From Sesamum alatum (lineage: Eukaryota > Streptophyta > Magnoliopsida > Lamiales > Pedaliaceae): a stretch of 64,000 bases of DNA. The position numbers were made by a program, and so were the translations under genes. The stretch covers positions 19,015,395 to 19,079,394 of the forward strand of contig JACGWO010000004.1 in the NCBI GenBank assembly GCA_034509735.1, in the 5' to 3' direction. This document shows positions 1-10,972 of the stretch, piece by piece. Each line of letters starts with the position of its first letter. Within the stretch, counting starts at the first letter, position 1. The notes beneath the pieces were generated by a model that saw only the letters and a list, made by a program, of their open reading frames with translations, was not told the DNA's origin and ran no database searches.

Positions 1-516
1 GAATTGGGATATTTTGACCGTGAATTATTTTCAGGAATTTTTTTTGTTGTTTTTTTTAATATCCTAAAAATATAAATATATAGAGTGATACTTAGAAGAG
101 AAAATAAAGAGATAAAAAAAAGGAAAAAAAACACGCTGGAGCGTGTTAGCGTGTGTTTTCAGATAAATTTGGACGAAACGTTAGGCGTAGGCACGCTTAG
201 TGACCCGTCCTGCAGACAGATTTGGACGAAATGTTAGCCCTGGGCATGCTTAAACACTCAAATCATTTTTTTTACCAAAATCTAAGTCCTCAACACTCAA
301 GAAAATCGAAGGGGATAAGGGAAGAAGAATGGTAAAGAGAAAAATGTCGTGGATTGCTTCCCACGTAGCACCGTTCTTTAACATCTTTGGCTAGATGTTG
401 TTGTGTCTCAACTTGAATAAATCGAGCGTCTAAATCCACTTATTCTACGTAGTGCACTCGGGGATGGTGTGGACTTAGGAGAACTTTGAGGTCCATGAAA
501 GAATTCTTCCTCGAAC
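1..516 (-). other. Post-pol segment of the Athila-like element, no coding support
   Basis: The stretch at about 340-440 on the minus strand (GTTAAAGAACGGTGCTACGT followed by GGGAAGCAATCC) resembles the segment Athila elements carry after the integrase region. Further left are two imperfect copies of a roughly 40 bp motif (TTTGGACGAAACGTTAG at 170-186 and TTTGGACGAAATGTTAG at 220-236, each followed by a GGCA-GCTTA stretch), then AT-rich DNA to the edge. I see no gene. Confidence 0.5.
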
Positions 517-1230
517 TTATTTTGTCATGAAAGGCTTTGTTTTTATAAGTTCTTGGAGTTGAGGTGAAGTTTGTATTGATGTTCGCCTTGGATGCACAAT
601 CACCATCGAACTTAGCATTTTTTCCATAGGATTAAGAAAATCTATGAGAAAGATAGAATGCACCTCATTAGAATGTTGTGTGGCACCATAAATGCTAAAC
701 CTAATGACCTCATTATCAAATTCCATAGAAAGAATTCCGACATATACATCAATTTTAGTTTTAGAGGTTTTAAGGAATGATCTTCCTAGAAAGATGGATG
801 TGGAATTGGGGGAGTTATCCTCCGACGTATCAAGCACATAAAAATTAGTAGGAAAAACCAATTCATTAACTTGCACAAGAATATCCTCTAAAACTCCTAA
901 GGGGTACACAACTGAACGATCTACAAGTTGAATAACCACTCTGGTTTCTTTCAAGGGACCAACATGCAAAGATTCGTAGATAACAAGAGGCATAACATTG
1001 ATGGAAGCACCCAAATCACACATAGCCTTTTCTATTCCAATCTTACCAATTTTGCAAAGGATAGAAAACATACCCAGATCTTTGCATTTAGGAGGTAGTT
1101 TTCTTTGAAGAATAGCAGATACATTTTCTCCCATACTTACCCTTTCATTACCTTTCAATTTGCATTTGTTTGTGCACAACTCCTTGAGAAACTTTGAATA
1201 GCGAGGTATTCGTTTGATTGCGTTGAGCAA
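517..1230 (-). CDS. pol: Retroviral-type aspartic protease region of the Athila-like polyprotein
   Basis: This 237-codon frame is the best-preserved coding piece of the element. The catalytic loop reads CDLGASINVMP (about residues 71-81), and the flap and C-terminal strand correspond to VLEDILVQVNELVFPTNFYVLD and IFLGRSFLKTSKTKIDV. These patterns are those of plant Ty3/Athila proteases, which cut the gag-pol polyprotein. A family member would continue into reverse transcriptase. Here the frame continues past the protease fold for about 60 residues with no reverse transcriptase motif and stops at 517. The ATG at 1230 is only the first in the open frame; the protein was probably made as part of gag-pol. 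Confidence 0.7.
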   Translation of the reverse strand: MLNAIKRIPRYSKFLKELCTNKCKLKGNERVSMGENVSAILQRKLPPKCKDLGMFSILCKIGKIGIEKAMCDLGASINVMPLVIYESLHVGPLKETRVVIQLVDRSVVYPLGVLEDILVQVNELVFPTNFYVLDTSEDNSPNSTSIFLGRSFLKTSKTKIDVYVGILSMEFDNEVIRFSIYGATQHSNEVHSIFLIDFLNPMEKMLSSMVIVHPRRTSIQTSPQLQELIKTKPFMTK

Positions 1231-1273
1231 GGGAATGCTTACCTCTACTTTGCGAAAGGTTTCACGAATTTTT

Positions 1274-2394
1274 TTATCCTCTATTCTTTCTTGGACTTGG
1301 CAAATCTTTCTGGGAATGAGGTTTGGTCACCCACACATTCGGATACTCCTCATCAGTTAGGTTGGGCTCGTTAGATTGCTTTTGGGCTATCTCAAATTTT
1401 TGCTCTGTTTTACCCTGTTCTGCATGACCACGCTTAGTGCTATTTTCGTCCTTGATGGGTTGCAACTCTTTTCCACTGTGCAAGACAATAGCACTAATAT
1501 TTTGTTTAGGATTAACTATGGTTTGAGAGGGTAACTTACTTTAGGACTCCAACTGACTGATGGGTGACACCAATTGACTCACTTGGGACTCCGAAATTTG
1601 GATACTTGCTCGAGTCTCTTGTTTAACTTGATAAGTATTAGCAACGAGTATTTTCATCATTTCCCCAGGAGATGAACCTGATCTGGAATTAGGCGGAGGA
1701 GGAAGCAGTCCCGGCGGTCTATATGGATATTTCTGAAAATTTTGAGTTGAGTGCCTTCGGTGGGTCCTTCTTGGAGTGTGGGGCATGCGTCGGTGGGATT
1801 TCTGTGGGTGTTGGACACGACACAAGATTTTACGTATTGAGAATGTCCTTCAATAAATCCTTCAAAAAAGTGAGGTCAGTTTATCCAAACGATTTTCAAC
1901 AGAGGCCATATGCGCCTCGCTAACCCCTTTCGATGGATGATCATATCGAACACCAACTTGTTGGGTGTTGGATGCCATGGTGGTAAGTAGATTGCGTGGT
2001 TCGGTAGGTGTTTTTTTAAATGGAGCACCGCCACTTGCCGCGTCAACCAAGCTCCTATCCGAGCCCGTTAATCCCTCATAAAAGTATTGGATCGATAAAT
2101 GTGGTGGAATTTGGTGATATTGGAAACTCTCCACAAAATAGTTAAACCTTTCCCAATATTCAAAGAGACCCTCCCCAGAGTTTTGACGTATTCCACTAAT
2201 GTCTTTCCGGATTGCTGTGGCTCGAGAGGCGGGAAAGTATTTTCAAGGAATTGTTTCTTGAGGTCATTCCAAGTGGTATAGATCCCGATGGCAAACAGTA
2301 AAGCCAATCCTTTGCGTTGTCGGCTAAGGAGAATGGGAAGGCATGAAGTTTGACTTACTCTTCGGTGATTCCTTGAGGTCGCATGCCGAAGCAC
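1274..2394 (-). pseudogene. gag: Athila-type gag remnant
   Basis: Gag forms the capsid of the retrotransposon particle. The frame at 2394-2068 carries the retrotransposon gag pattern TTWNDLKKQFLENTFPP. A second frame at 2134-1862 carries the following part (ESFQYHQIPPHLSIQYFYEGL and LVDAASGGAPFKKTP), closely like Athila gag. The two overlap in different phases, so at least one frameshift lies near 2070-2135. The frames at 1825-1541 (proline and serine rich) and 1483-1274 (charged) look like the variable linker between gag and protease. No complete reading frame remains. A 5' part of gag probably lies at 2400-2800, where no long frame is open. Confidence 0.65.
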
Positions 2395-2821
2395 ATTTTT
2401 ACGTGAAATTCTTTGAGGTGTTTGTGTGGATCGTCACCTGCAAGACTACGAAGGAAGGGAGTAAATGGATGAGTCTGGATTTAAGTTCAAAATCTACCTC
2501 TAAAGCTGGGTAGTCGATGTAAAGAGGTTGTTGGTAAGGTAGGGAGAAGTCATCTCTTTGATTGATCTTTTTGGATTTCGATCCATGATTTCTTCATCGA
2601 ATTCACTAGAAAAATCAGCGCTGTCCAATGTGTGCTCTATTTTAGTGATGAGAGTGGAGAGGGTGGAGGCCTCTTCGTTTCGTTGCTAGGTTTCCTTTGA
2701 AGTCTCCATGGGGTCTTCTCGATTTTGGGATCGAATTCAAGTTCACCTATACGAGAAGATCGTGGCATGAAAACAAGTAAGAAGGTAAGTAACTAGGAAG
2801 AAATTAACTTAAAAGCACCAA

Positions 2822-2839
2822 TTCCTGATAACGGCACCA
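2822..2839 (-). other. Primer-binding site, tRNA-Asp type
   Basis: The minus strand reads TGGTGCCGTTATCAGGAA, starting five bases after the LTR end. Athila elements use TGGCGCCGTTGCCGGGG, complementary to the 3' end of tRNA-Asp. The present site differs at several positions, in keeping with an old copy. Confidence 0.7.
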
Positions 2840-2844
2840 AAATT

Positions 2845-4132
2845 TGATTGTCGAATCCACAAAAAATAATTCCTACACAAAAACTTATAGGAGTGAGTAG
2901 GAGATTGGTTTTAAAATTAATTTCTTCTAGTGAAAGAAGAATGGGGGGGGGGTGTTTTTGGTTCAAAGATACAACTTAACAATGAAATAATTTCTAAAGT
3001 ATGAATAAGATATGAGAAGAGATTTTCAGTTGAAGAGGGGTTCATGCTCGATTCTGCGGTTGTTCATAGATGCAAACATACAATCATACAAAATAGATAA
3101 ACTAGTTATGGCCATCGATACGACCTAACGACCTCACCTTTCCTTACCGTGTCGTTAGCCAAGGAACGTCCGTTGGCTAATTCCCTAATCAATAGACAAC
3201 CCTAGGAACGTCCTCAAGATTTAATTTATCAACATCATTAACAATTAGAAAGGCCTAGTTCTAACCAATAAATTCCTACGAGGATTTATTTAGGCTAGAT
3301 TGTGCATTCCCCACAACATAACAGACCACTACGACATGATAAATTATGTTGTATTGCCACTAATTATTAGGCTAACAGTCCAATTAGCAAGGCGAACATT
3401 CTTGACAATGAACAACGGGCCCTTACCATTTAGAAATCAGATTATTCGTTTAAAAAGCACAAAGAACAACACAAATATCCACATGTATGAAAGTATGAAG
3501 CATAAATTAGATCTCACAAAATGCGTGAATCAAGAAATCACCGTAATTTCAACTGGAAATTAAAGAACTAGCCTAACATGCTAACAAAAGAACACATAAA
3601 AGAATGAGAGAATTTCATAAAATAAAACACAGAGAATAAGCAATGAGATCCATGTCTTCAAGTACATCCCCGATTTGTACTAATTAACTTCCTAATTAAA
3701 TTTTTCGAAAAAAACACTTCCTAAGTAACCTAGATACCAAAAAGGTAGGTTCCTAATATAACTGTAATTCCTATCTTATTAGGATTATTAACCCAAATAT
3801 GACTCCTTAGGATGGAAGGACTTCCAAGACTCGAGAAATTCCCATTTATCAGTCTTTAACGTCCAAAAAACTCAATCCTCTTTCCTTTCTTTTGCTTCCT
3901 TCTCCGCATCGTTAGACGTGGGCACGTCTATTTGAACTTTCAATTATGTCTCCCATTTTTCCTTCCAGAATTTTTGTTGAGCTTTTGCACTTATTTTACT
4001 TCATTTCTTCATGTATGCCTTCCGAAGTCCTTTTCCAGCTGCAAACACCACATTTCACATGATTTAGGCTTAATTCAATATCAAAAGATGGTCAAAATAT
4101 TACTAAAATTATGGTAATTTAGACACTCATCA
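2845..4132 (-). repeat. 5' LTR of the Athila-like element (1288 bp)
   Basis: On the minus strand the LTR begins TGATGAGTGTCTAAATTACC at 4132 and ends CGACAATCA at 2845, giving TG...CA ends. The primer site follows after a few bases. It contains a motif at about 3911-3930 (GTTAGACGTGGGCACGTCTA) that resembles two short repeats near the left edge (GTTAGGCGTAGGCACGCTTA at about 180-200). The only frame inside it is a chance 87-codon frame at 3300-3563. There is no second LTR in the window to date the insertion. Confidence 0.75.
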
Positions 4133-4245
4133 TGTATTTAACTCGAGGAATGAACTAATCCCTAACATAGGGCAAAGTGATTGGTTTGTCGAGTTCCAAA
4201 TTGAATTTTAACTTGCTCAATAGTTTCAAGTTTTACTAGATGTAT

Positions 4246-5861
4246 GATACAGACATGTTTGTGAAAATAGTTATTCCAATTCGAGCAGGGAAGGAGCTCC
4301 AGAAATTTTAGAGGAACAAGATTAATATTTCTGCAATTTTTGTTCTCTCCCTTTCATTCCTAGCACTGAATTTAAAGGCAATTCTATATAATCATTAATT
4401 GGAATATTTTTGGATTTGCCTATAGATTGCAACAATCAAATTCTAGCATATCTTACTAAATATATTTAGTACTGACGTATCTATGAAATCTCGCCCAGTC
4501 CATGACATAATTAGTGAGAGGGAACATGTTGTAGAGCAGAGATCCCTCCCCAAGCAACTGAAATTGATATAGAGACCTTCTGCGAAAGCTGGCGGCCGCC
4601 AACATGTAGAGGTGGGTAGTGCACAGATGAAGCGTCCGAGGTTGGGGGCAGCCAATATGTGGTTCTTGAGGACTAAAAGCGTAGGGGATTGAGGATCGAT
4701 AGTGTAGGGGCGGTCCGGTGGCCTAGAATTTGGCGAGGGAAACGCATCTACGGGGCGTCCGGAGGATCTGGGGGTGCGACGATAGCAGTGGTTGAAGGGT
4801 CTCCGAGGAGCGGCTCGAGTAGAGAGGCGAGGACAACCGGGTGGATGTGGCAGCGGATCTGGAGTTCCGGAGGCCCAAGTTTGCCATCAAATAAAGGAGG
4901 AGCATCGTGGCGCGGATTCCGAAGGTAACCCATACTCCTTTGTCAAACTTCATTACCGTACGTCATAAATCAGCGTGCTACGGCAATTGTAGTTGGTGAA
5001 TCTTCATGACCTGAAGGAATCAGTCTCGAGTTTGACAAAGGTGGTGTAAGGCGCGGAAGTGGGTACTTCCAGAAGAGCAATAGAGCAGAAGCAACAACCG
5101 CCTTAAGCAAGCGTACAAGAAAGGGACCGAGATGTGAGAGTTCCTATACCGTAGCAATCAGAGCATAAATAAGGGGTGGCTGTGGGTACAAAAAGTGCTT
5201 GCTATAGCGACGACGATGGTTGGGTGTCTTTAAAAAAAGGAGTGACACTTGATAGAGTTTGACGTAATCGGGAGAGTGTAACTAATGGGTGTCGTCGGTC
5301 GCATGGGTCAGCTCCCACCGAAATCGGTCGATGAATACCTTACCCCGGTCAAAGACAATATCTCTTAGGGTTCCTTGTAAATCGACAATTACACCACCAA
5401 ACAAAATCAAAGTTACAAAGAGAATAGAGAAATCGGATGCGATGGCCTCCAAATAGCTAACTCCTTGTGGACAGCAAGCCCTGGTCCCAACAGAAAATCA
5501 GCCAAGATCGGCTCCTTATCGAGGCTGAAGCTAAAAAATGGTTGTCGCTGCATTGTCGGGGTTTTGGTGAAGGAATCAGCAAAAGAAGAGTAGTATCTGA
5601 AGGGGGTTAGGTAGGAGAGGAAGAAGAGGACATGGCATGAAGCAAAGGTGAGCGAATTGAGAGTTGTTGTTCTGGCAGATATGGTTATATCTTCTGGGGT
5701 GTGGGGAGGGATTCAACCAACGGATGAGTAGCCGATGTGGGAAAGACGAAGAGGGTGTGCTGTGAGGTGAAGGAAAAATGAGGGAGATTTGTTGTCATAG
5801 GTTTGAAATTGCAGCCATTGTGGACTCATCGTAAGAATCCATGGTCGAATGGAGATCGTGC
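4246..5861. repeat. Tandem unit X, copy 1 (left part, interrupted by copia element B)
   Basis: The sequence from GATACAGACATGTTTGTG to GGAGATCGTGC is repeated at 17268-18900 with high identity. The rest of copy 1 continues at 17158 on the far side of the copia insertion, giving a full unit of about 1726 bp. On the minus strand it contains stretches of proline, serine and leucine-rich frames (for example 5937-5713) and CT-rich text that looks like leader or low-complexity coding sequence. I recognise no protein family, and the two full copies do not keep the same frames open, which argues against a functional gene. Confidence 0.75.
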
Positions 5862-6444
5862 TGAAGGGACAAGCGGATCCGCTTGGGAGCGCGATCGAAA
5901 GCGTGAAAATCATAAAACATGGCTTAAATAAAACCAATAATCACCAAATCCCTAGGGGTGTACCCTTGGGTGCTCAAATCGGGCGTTCGATGTAGGATAT
6001 GATAATATAAAAGCGTATGGATCATGTAGAGCATAGATGTAGAAAAATAACTATAATAACGTAAAATCGAAAAATTACCTTTGTAGTTGATTTTTTCTTG
6101 CACGGCTACAAGCGTTGTTCTTCTCTGGATATATCCACTAAGTTAAAACGTATGAACTCTCTAATGAAGTCCACACCACACCAGAAGAGACCACGTTTCT
6201 CTTTCTAGAGAAAAACGGATCTAAGAGGAGAAGATCCAAGAAACGAGAACACTATTGTATTAATGTCTTTTCATGATATAGCTTTGTTCTTCTAAATAAT
6301 TCAAGATCAAATGAAGAGCAAAGAGGGTAGTATCAGAGTAGAAAGGGCCCGAAAATATGGAGAAAAAGAGAGTGTGTTGTTCTTCTTTTTCCTAGAAAAG
6401 ATGAAAACGTAATTCTCTTGCATTGATGATAGTATATACTCATA

Positions 6445-7408
6445 GGGAAAAATACAAAGACCCCCACCCCCTCCCCCGTGATATCAAGAATGTTCAAAAA
6501 ACCCCTTATAAAAATTGAAGCACCAATTACACCCCCTGTGATATAAAACAAAGTTAAAAAAAACCCCTGAGACTAGGTTTGGTGATGCACGGGCTTTGAC
6601 TGTGAGTATGACTCTGGAAAGTACATTTTTTTTGGATAATTTTGCCCTTCTATCTCCCAACCTAATCTCATATATATAATATATTAAAATATTATATTCA
6701 TATAATATATATAAAATTAATAATCTTAAAATAAAATATCAACATTTATTTAATAGTAGAATATTATTATATATATAATTAAAAAATGATATAATAATAT
6801 TAAATATATATTAAATTAATGAATTGAATTTTATATAAATATTTATTAGTAGTTAAAACTAATTTAAAAAAATATATAAACAATTAGTAGTAATTAAAAC
6901 TAATTTTTAAAAAGAAATTGGCAGCGGTGGCGAAGCCGCCGCCGCTGCAGAGGAGGGCCGCACGCCCTCCTCACCCTGTCGTCGTCGCCCCCCGGACCAG
7001 AAATAGGTCCGGGCGATGCGGTCACCGTCGCCCGGACCTATTTCTAGTCTGGGCGATTGGCGTCGCCCAGACAGAGCGCCGCGACCAGGGGGGGTGCGAA
7101 GGGGAGGGGGCGGTCGATGGGGGGTAAGGGGGGAGGTGGGGTAGGGGTGGGGGTAGGGGTTATTATTTTTTTAAAAATAATAATTTTATAATTAAAATTA
7201 TAATAATAGGTATATTATAGGTAATTTGTAGATATATAGGGGCATTTTTAGTCATTGTCTTTAAAAAATATGTTTAAGTTGACCAGTGGGCAGTGTGATT
7301 CATTGTTCATAACATAAGGGTGAATTTTGATATTTAAATTTTCACACGGTTTTTTTTTTTTTTTTGATATTTTTCCATATCACAGGGGGTCAAAATGAAT
7401 TTAGCCCT
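6445..7408. mobile_element. Non-autonomous TIR element nested in the 3' LTR of copia B
   Basis: Comparison with the 5' LTR (break near 15505) shows 964 extra bases. The ends are inverted relatives: AGGGAAAAATAC...GACCCCC at the left and, on the reverse strand of the right end, AGGGCTAAATTCATTTTGAC. Both then carry a GTGATAT block. Flanks ATACTCATA and ATATTGATA match at 7 of 9 positions, suggesting the 9 bp duplication of Mutator-type elements, although the site is AT-rich. Inside are an AT-rich half (6640-6910), a GC-rich half (6915-7150) with a strong hairpin, and the chance frame 6918-7127. No transposase is present. Confidence 0.65.
6991..7053. repeat. 26 bp-stem hairpin inside the nested MITE
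   Basis: Bases 6991-7016 and 7028-7053 are inverted copies matching at about 24 of 26 positions around the core CCGGACC-AGAAATAGGTCC, with an 11-base loop. The surrounding 230 bases are strongly GC-rich in contrast to the AT-rich flanks. The function is unknown; a transcript would fold strongly here. Confidence 0.6.
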
Positions 7409-9018
7409 ATATTGATATATATACTATATTAATGTGACTGTTAAAATATGGTTAGATTCATCCAAGGATGTCTAGATATATCCCAATAAATCTCACTAAT
7501 TCATCAATCAAGTCTACCATTTCATAAGGTATGATTTGATCATACCAAATGAAAGAGGCTTGATTGGAATTAATTTGTCCCTTACCAAAAGGGACAAGTC
7601 AACCACTCATCAAGGCCTTGCATGGATGATTTTAAGCCCTCCAAAGAAGGCAATTTTCGGCCATGCTAGTTTGGGAATTAACACATCCCTTGGGCCAAAA
7701 TGTAATGGACCGGGTTTTATTGTAATCCAATTACAATGAGCCCAAAATTAAATCCCATTTAATTCAAGGTCCACTTGAATTATTCCCATTAACCTTTTAA
7801 TCCAATTAAAAGATCCAACTTTCGATTCTCTACATTAAACGATAAATTCTATTTACCGGTTAAAACGAGGGCTCGATACAATATCGGCCCGTCATCCAAT
7901 AGACAACCCTTTAAGTAATCCAATTACTCATTATCTTTCGAAATTGACTCCAAGTCAATTTCTTCACCTCCTCGGTGATTTGTGTGTGACCCTTTAAATT
8001 CACCCTCAGCTAGACTTGGGCCCGTGTCCAACAGGAGCACGTTACCATAGGTGGCCATCTAGCAACGATCCATGGCACTAGAGACTAGGTGAATGTTGGC
8101 GTGAACATTTAGGCGCCGATTCCATACGGGTATGGTCCTTCCGTCTACCATCTCCAAGCCTTAGTCTAGGGTATGAAATTGGGGTCAGTTCCCATCCTTG
8201 ACTATGCGTCTATGCTTAATACTCGAGACTATGCATGCCTCCTTGCATCGACACAGGAAACCACACCCATTCGATCAACCACTGTGGCCACAGGTTTAAG
8301 CAGCATAAACGTGTCTCCGAGTGCATAGGAGATACCTTTTTCACATACTGACAGGGGACGGATCCTCTTCTTGAAACCCACCGTCGTCGCTACACATTCT
8401 GACTGCATTGGACAAGGCTTATAATGATCATCTTACAGAATGACCACCTCTCCCCAGATCCAAGATACAACCATCCTGTGTACTGACTACCATGGTTCCT
8501 CAAGTCTGAGGACTACTCCTGTACTATCGGAATTGGAAAAATCCAATATACCGACCAAGCCTCCATGGCTTTCATTCGATGATTCCCGCGAGTTAGTTCA
8601 GTCAGCTCGACCCCAGTTGACCAACCCACCAAGATCGTATAGGCGTCCCACACCTGTCGCCAATAAAACACGACACTCATCCAATAAATACGACTCTTGG
8701 TGCAAGTCTCTATAGGACTCCCGATGCCCTATTTCGAGGTCCTCGACTCGGAATGTTTCAGACACAACCCTTTATTATTTGGTTTCATAACCACCATCCA
8801 ATGCGTGGTCCAACTGCATGAGTTGTTAATCGTGGTGTGTGGGCTTTGTTGTGATATATGTGAAACAGAATTGAACATATGGAAACTGAGCACAACAAAG
8901 AAAGTACCACTGGTAATGAAGACTCATTTTATTCATTACATAATATTACATTGCATCAAGTTGTCAAATAAGTTACAAAATGTAAAACCTATTGGCTTTC
9001 TGATCACCTATTCTAACA

Positions 9019-9032
9019 ATCTCCCACTTTAC
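9019..9032 (-). other. Polypurine tract of copia element B
   Basis: The minus strand reads TAAAGTGGGAGAT directly before the LTR start TGTTAG. A purine-rich run at this place primes plus-strand DNA synthesis in LTR retrotransposons. The same GTGGGAGAT-TGTTAG junction occurs in copies E (54172/54173) and C (58100/58101). Confidence 0.75.
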
Positions 9033-10301
9033 CTAAAACCAATCACCAATTGACCTCAAACCCATCTTATCCAGATGCTGAGTATGGGCAACTTGCGACA
9101 CGGGCTTAGTAAGTGGATCTACAATGTTTTCTGCCGAGCTGACTCGGTCCATCCGAATGTCACCTCTGCTAACCATCTCTCTGAGCAGATGGTAGCATTT
9201 AAGAATATGCTTAGATCGGTGATGAGATCTCAATTCCTTTGCTTGTGCTATAACCCTGTTGTTACCGCAGAAGATAATCACTGGCTCAACGATGCTAGGC
9301 ACTACACCCAACTCTTGGATGTAGCTCTTCATCCAAACTACCTCCTTAGCAGCTTCCGAAGCTGCTATGTACTCAGACTCTGTGGTGGAGTCTGCCGTGG
9401 TAGCCTGCTTAGAAAAATTCCAAGCAACCACACCACCATATAGTCTGAACACAAAACCAGACTGAGACTTGGCATCATCATCATCCAACTGGAAGCTAAC
9501 ATCGCTATAGCATTCCAGTATCAATTCTCCACCACCATAGATTAAGAACATGTCCTTAGTCCTTTTCAGGTACTTTAGGATAGTCTTGACCACACTCCAG
9601 TGTGCCTCCCCGACACGCGCCTGATATCGACTTGTCACGCTCAAAGCGAAAGCCACATCAGGTCTAGTGCACTGGACAACGTACTGAATGCTGCCTACCG
9701 CTGAAGTATAGGGGATGTCCAACATCCGTTTAAGCTCCTCATCAGTCTTAGAAAACTGTTTCTTAGACAACTTAATTCCATGCCTCATAGAAAGGAATCC
9801 TCGTTTTGAGTTCTCCATCTTGAATCTCTTCAAGACCTTCTCAATATACGAGGACTGGGTCATTCCCAACATCCTTCTAGATCTATCCCTGTAGATCTTG
9901 ATTCCAAGGATGTAAGGTGCCTCGCCCATATCCTTCATGAAAAATTGTGTTGACAACAGCTTTAGTGGTTCCCAACATCTTACCATCATTCCCAATGAGC
10001 AAGATGTCATCCATGTAAAGTACTAGGAACACAACAGAGCTCCCACTGATCTTCTTGTATACACAAGGATCAGACTCGTTCTTGATGAAATCATATCCCC
10101 GTATGGCTTCATCAAAACGTATGTTCCAGTTTCGAGAAGCTTGTTTAAGGCCATAGATGGACCTTTGGAGATGGCAGACCTTCTGCTCTTCTCCAACAGA
10201 TGTGAAACCTTCCGGTTGATCCATGTAGATCTCTTTACTCTATGAAACCATTGAGGAAGGCGGTTTTTCACATCCATCTGCCATATTTCATAGTCATACA
10301 T
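9033..10301 (-). pseudogene. pol: Copia reverse transcriptase (C-terminal half) and RNase H
   Basis: The frame at 10224-9883 holds the reverse transcriptase palm: SIYGLKQASRNWN, then the catalytic YMDD in LVLYMDDILLIGND. The frame at 10010-9033 (325 codons) continues with the thumb (DMGEAPYILGIKI), the connection (GSIQYVVQCTRPDVAFALS) and copia RNase H (TADSTTESEYIAASEAAKEVVW, then SKHILKCYHLLREMV and VDPLTKP). It ends GLRSIGDWF just before the polypurine tract, as in family members. The two frames overlap out of phase, so a frameshift lies near 9890-10000. Upstream, another frame (10301-10023) shows a second shift in the N-terminal palm. The enzyme copies the element RNA into DNA; this copy cannot make it intact. 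Confidence 0.85.
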
Positions 10302-10972
10302 GCTGCTATGGCAAGCAGTATCTGAATGGACTTAGCCATTGCTACGGGCGAGTAGGTTTCCTCAAAATCGACCCCGGGTCGTTGAGTGTAACCTTTTTGC
10401 CACGAGCCTAGCTTTGAAAGTTGTAACCTTCTCATTAGCTCCAAGCTTATGTTTGTAGACTCATTTACACCCTACGGGTTTTACTCCTTTGGGTGGGTCC
10501 ACTAGGGTCCAAACCTAATTTGCACTCATCGAGTCCATTTTGGATTTCATGGCCTCAAGCCACTTATCTGAATCGATGTTCGACATCGCTTCTCCGTACG
10601 TCTTTGGATCATTATCCAATTGACCGGTCAAGCCCAGAAATCCGTACCTATCAGGAGGTTGGGATACTCTGGCCGAGCTACGAAGGACTGGAACATTATC
10701 AGTGGGAACTACTGGCTCAAACGTCGCTGTTGTCTCATGGGATACCTCACTTGATTCCTCAAGGAGTACCTCATCACACCGACTATTCAATGTAAAACCA
10801 TTTTCCAAGAACATTGCGGTTCGCAAGACAAACACCTTTTGCTCAGAGGGATCATAGAAATAATACCCCGCAGTTTCTTTCGGATATCCGACGAACCTGC
10901 ATAAACTAGCCTGGAGTCCAGTTTATCTCCCACTAATCTCTTCATGTATGCAGGGCAACCCCACACTTTCAA
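10302..10972 (-). pseudogene. pol: Integrase C-terminal to reverse transcriptase N-terminal region of copia B, broken
   Basis: The frame at 10972-10787 reads VWGCPAYMKRL...KLDSRLVYAG, the region after the integrase core. The frame at 10835-10515 reads VLRSSARVSQPPDRYGFLG...DPKTYGEAMSNIDSDKWLEAMKSKMDSM, the linker and start of the reverse transcriptase domain in copia polyproteins. Phases change at about 10790-10830. From 10514 to 10302 the expected text (WVYKHKLGANEKV and on) is seen only in short pieces. Confidence 0.75.

Larger units (their letters stand above)
1..4132 (-). mobile_element. Athila-like Ty3 LTR retrotransposon, internally deleted, 3' end beyond the left edge
   Basis: Read on the minus strand, the order is 5' LTR (4132 to 2845), primer-binding site, gag pieces, aspartic protease, then a short post-pol segment that runs out of the window. 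The LTR start TGATGAGTGTCTAAATTACC, the tRNA-Asp type primer site and the DLGAS protease are typical of the Athila branch of plant Ty3 elements. Reverse transcriptase, RNase H and integrase should follow the protease. Instead, within about 80 bases the sequence reads into text resembling the segment Athila elements carry after pol (about 340-440). I infer a large internal deletion, so the copy could move only with help from another element. The 3' LTR is not visible. Confidence 0.8.
5862..9018 (-). repeat. 3' LTR of copia element B, carrying a 964 bp insertion
   Basis: On the minus strand it starts TGTTAGAATAGGTGATCAGA at 9018 and ends in ...CTTCA at 5862. Without the insertion at 6445-7408 and its duplicated flank it is about 2.18 kb, matching the 5' LTR (2215 bp). 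Frames at 7536-7739, 8440-8715 and 8697-9053 on the plus strand are chance frames within the LTR. A block conserved in all LTR copies of this family lies at 7978-8100. Confidence 0.9.
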
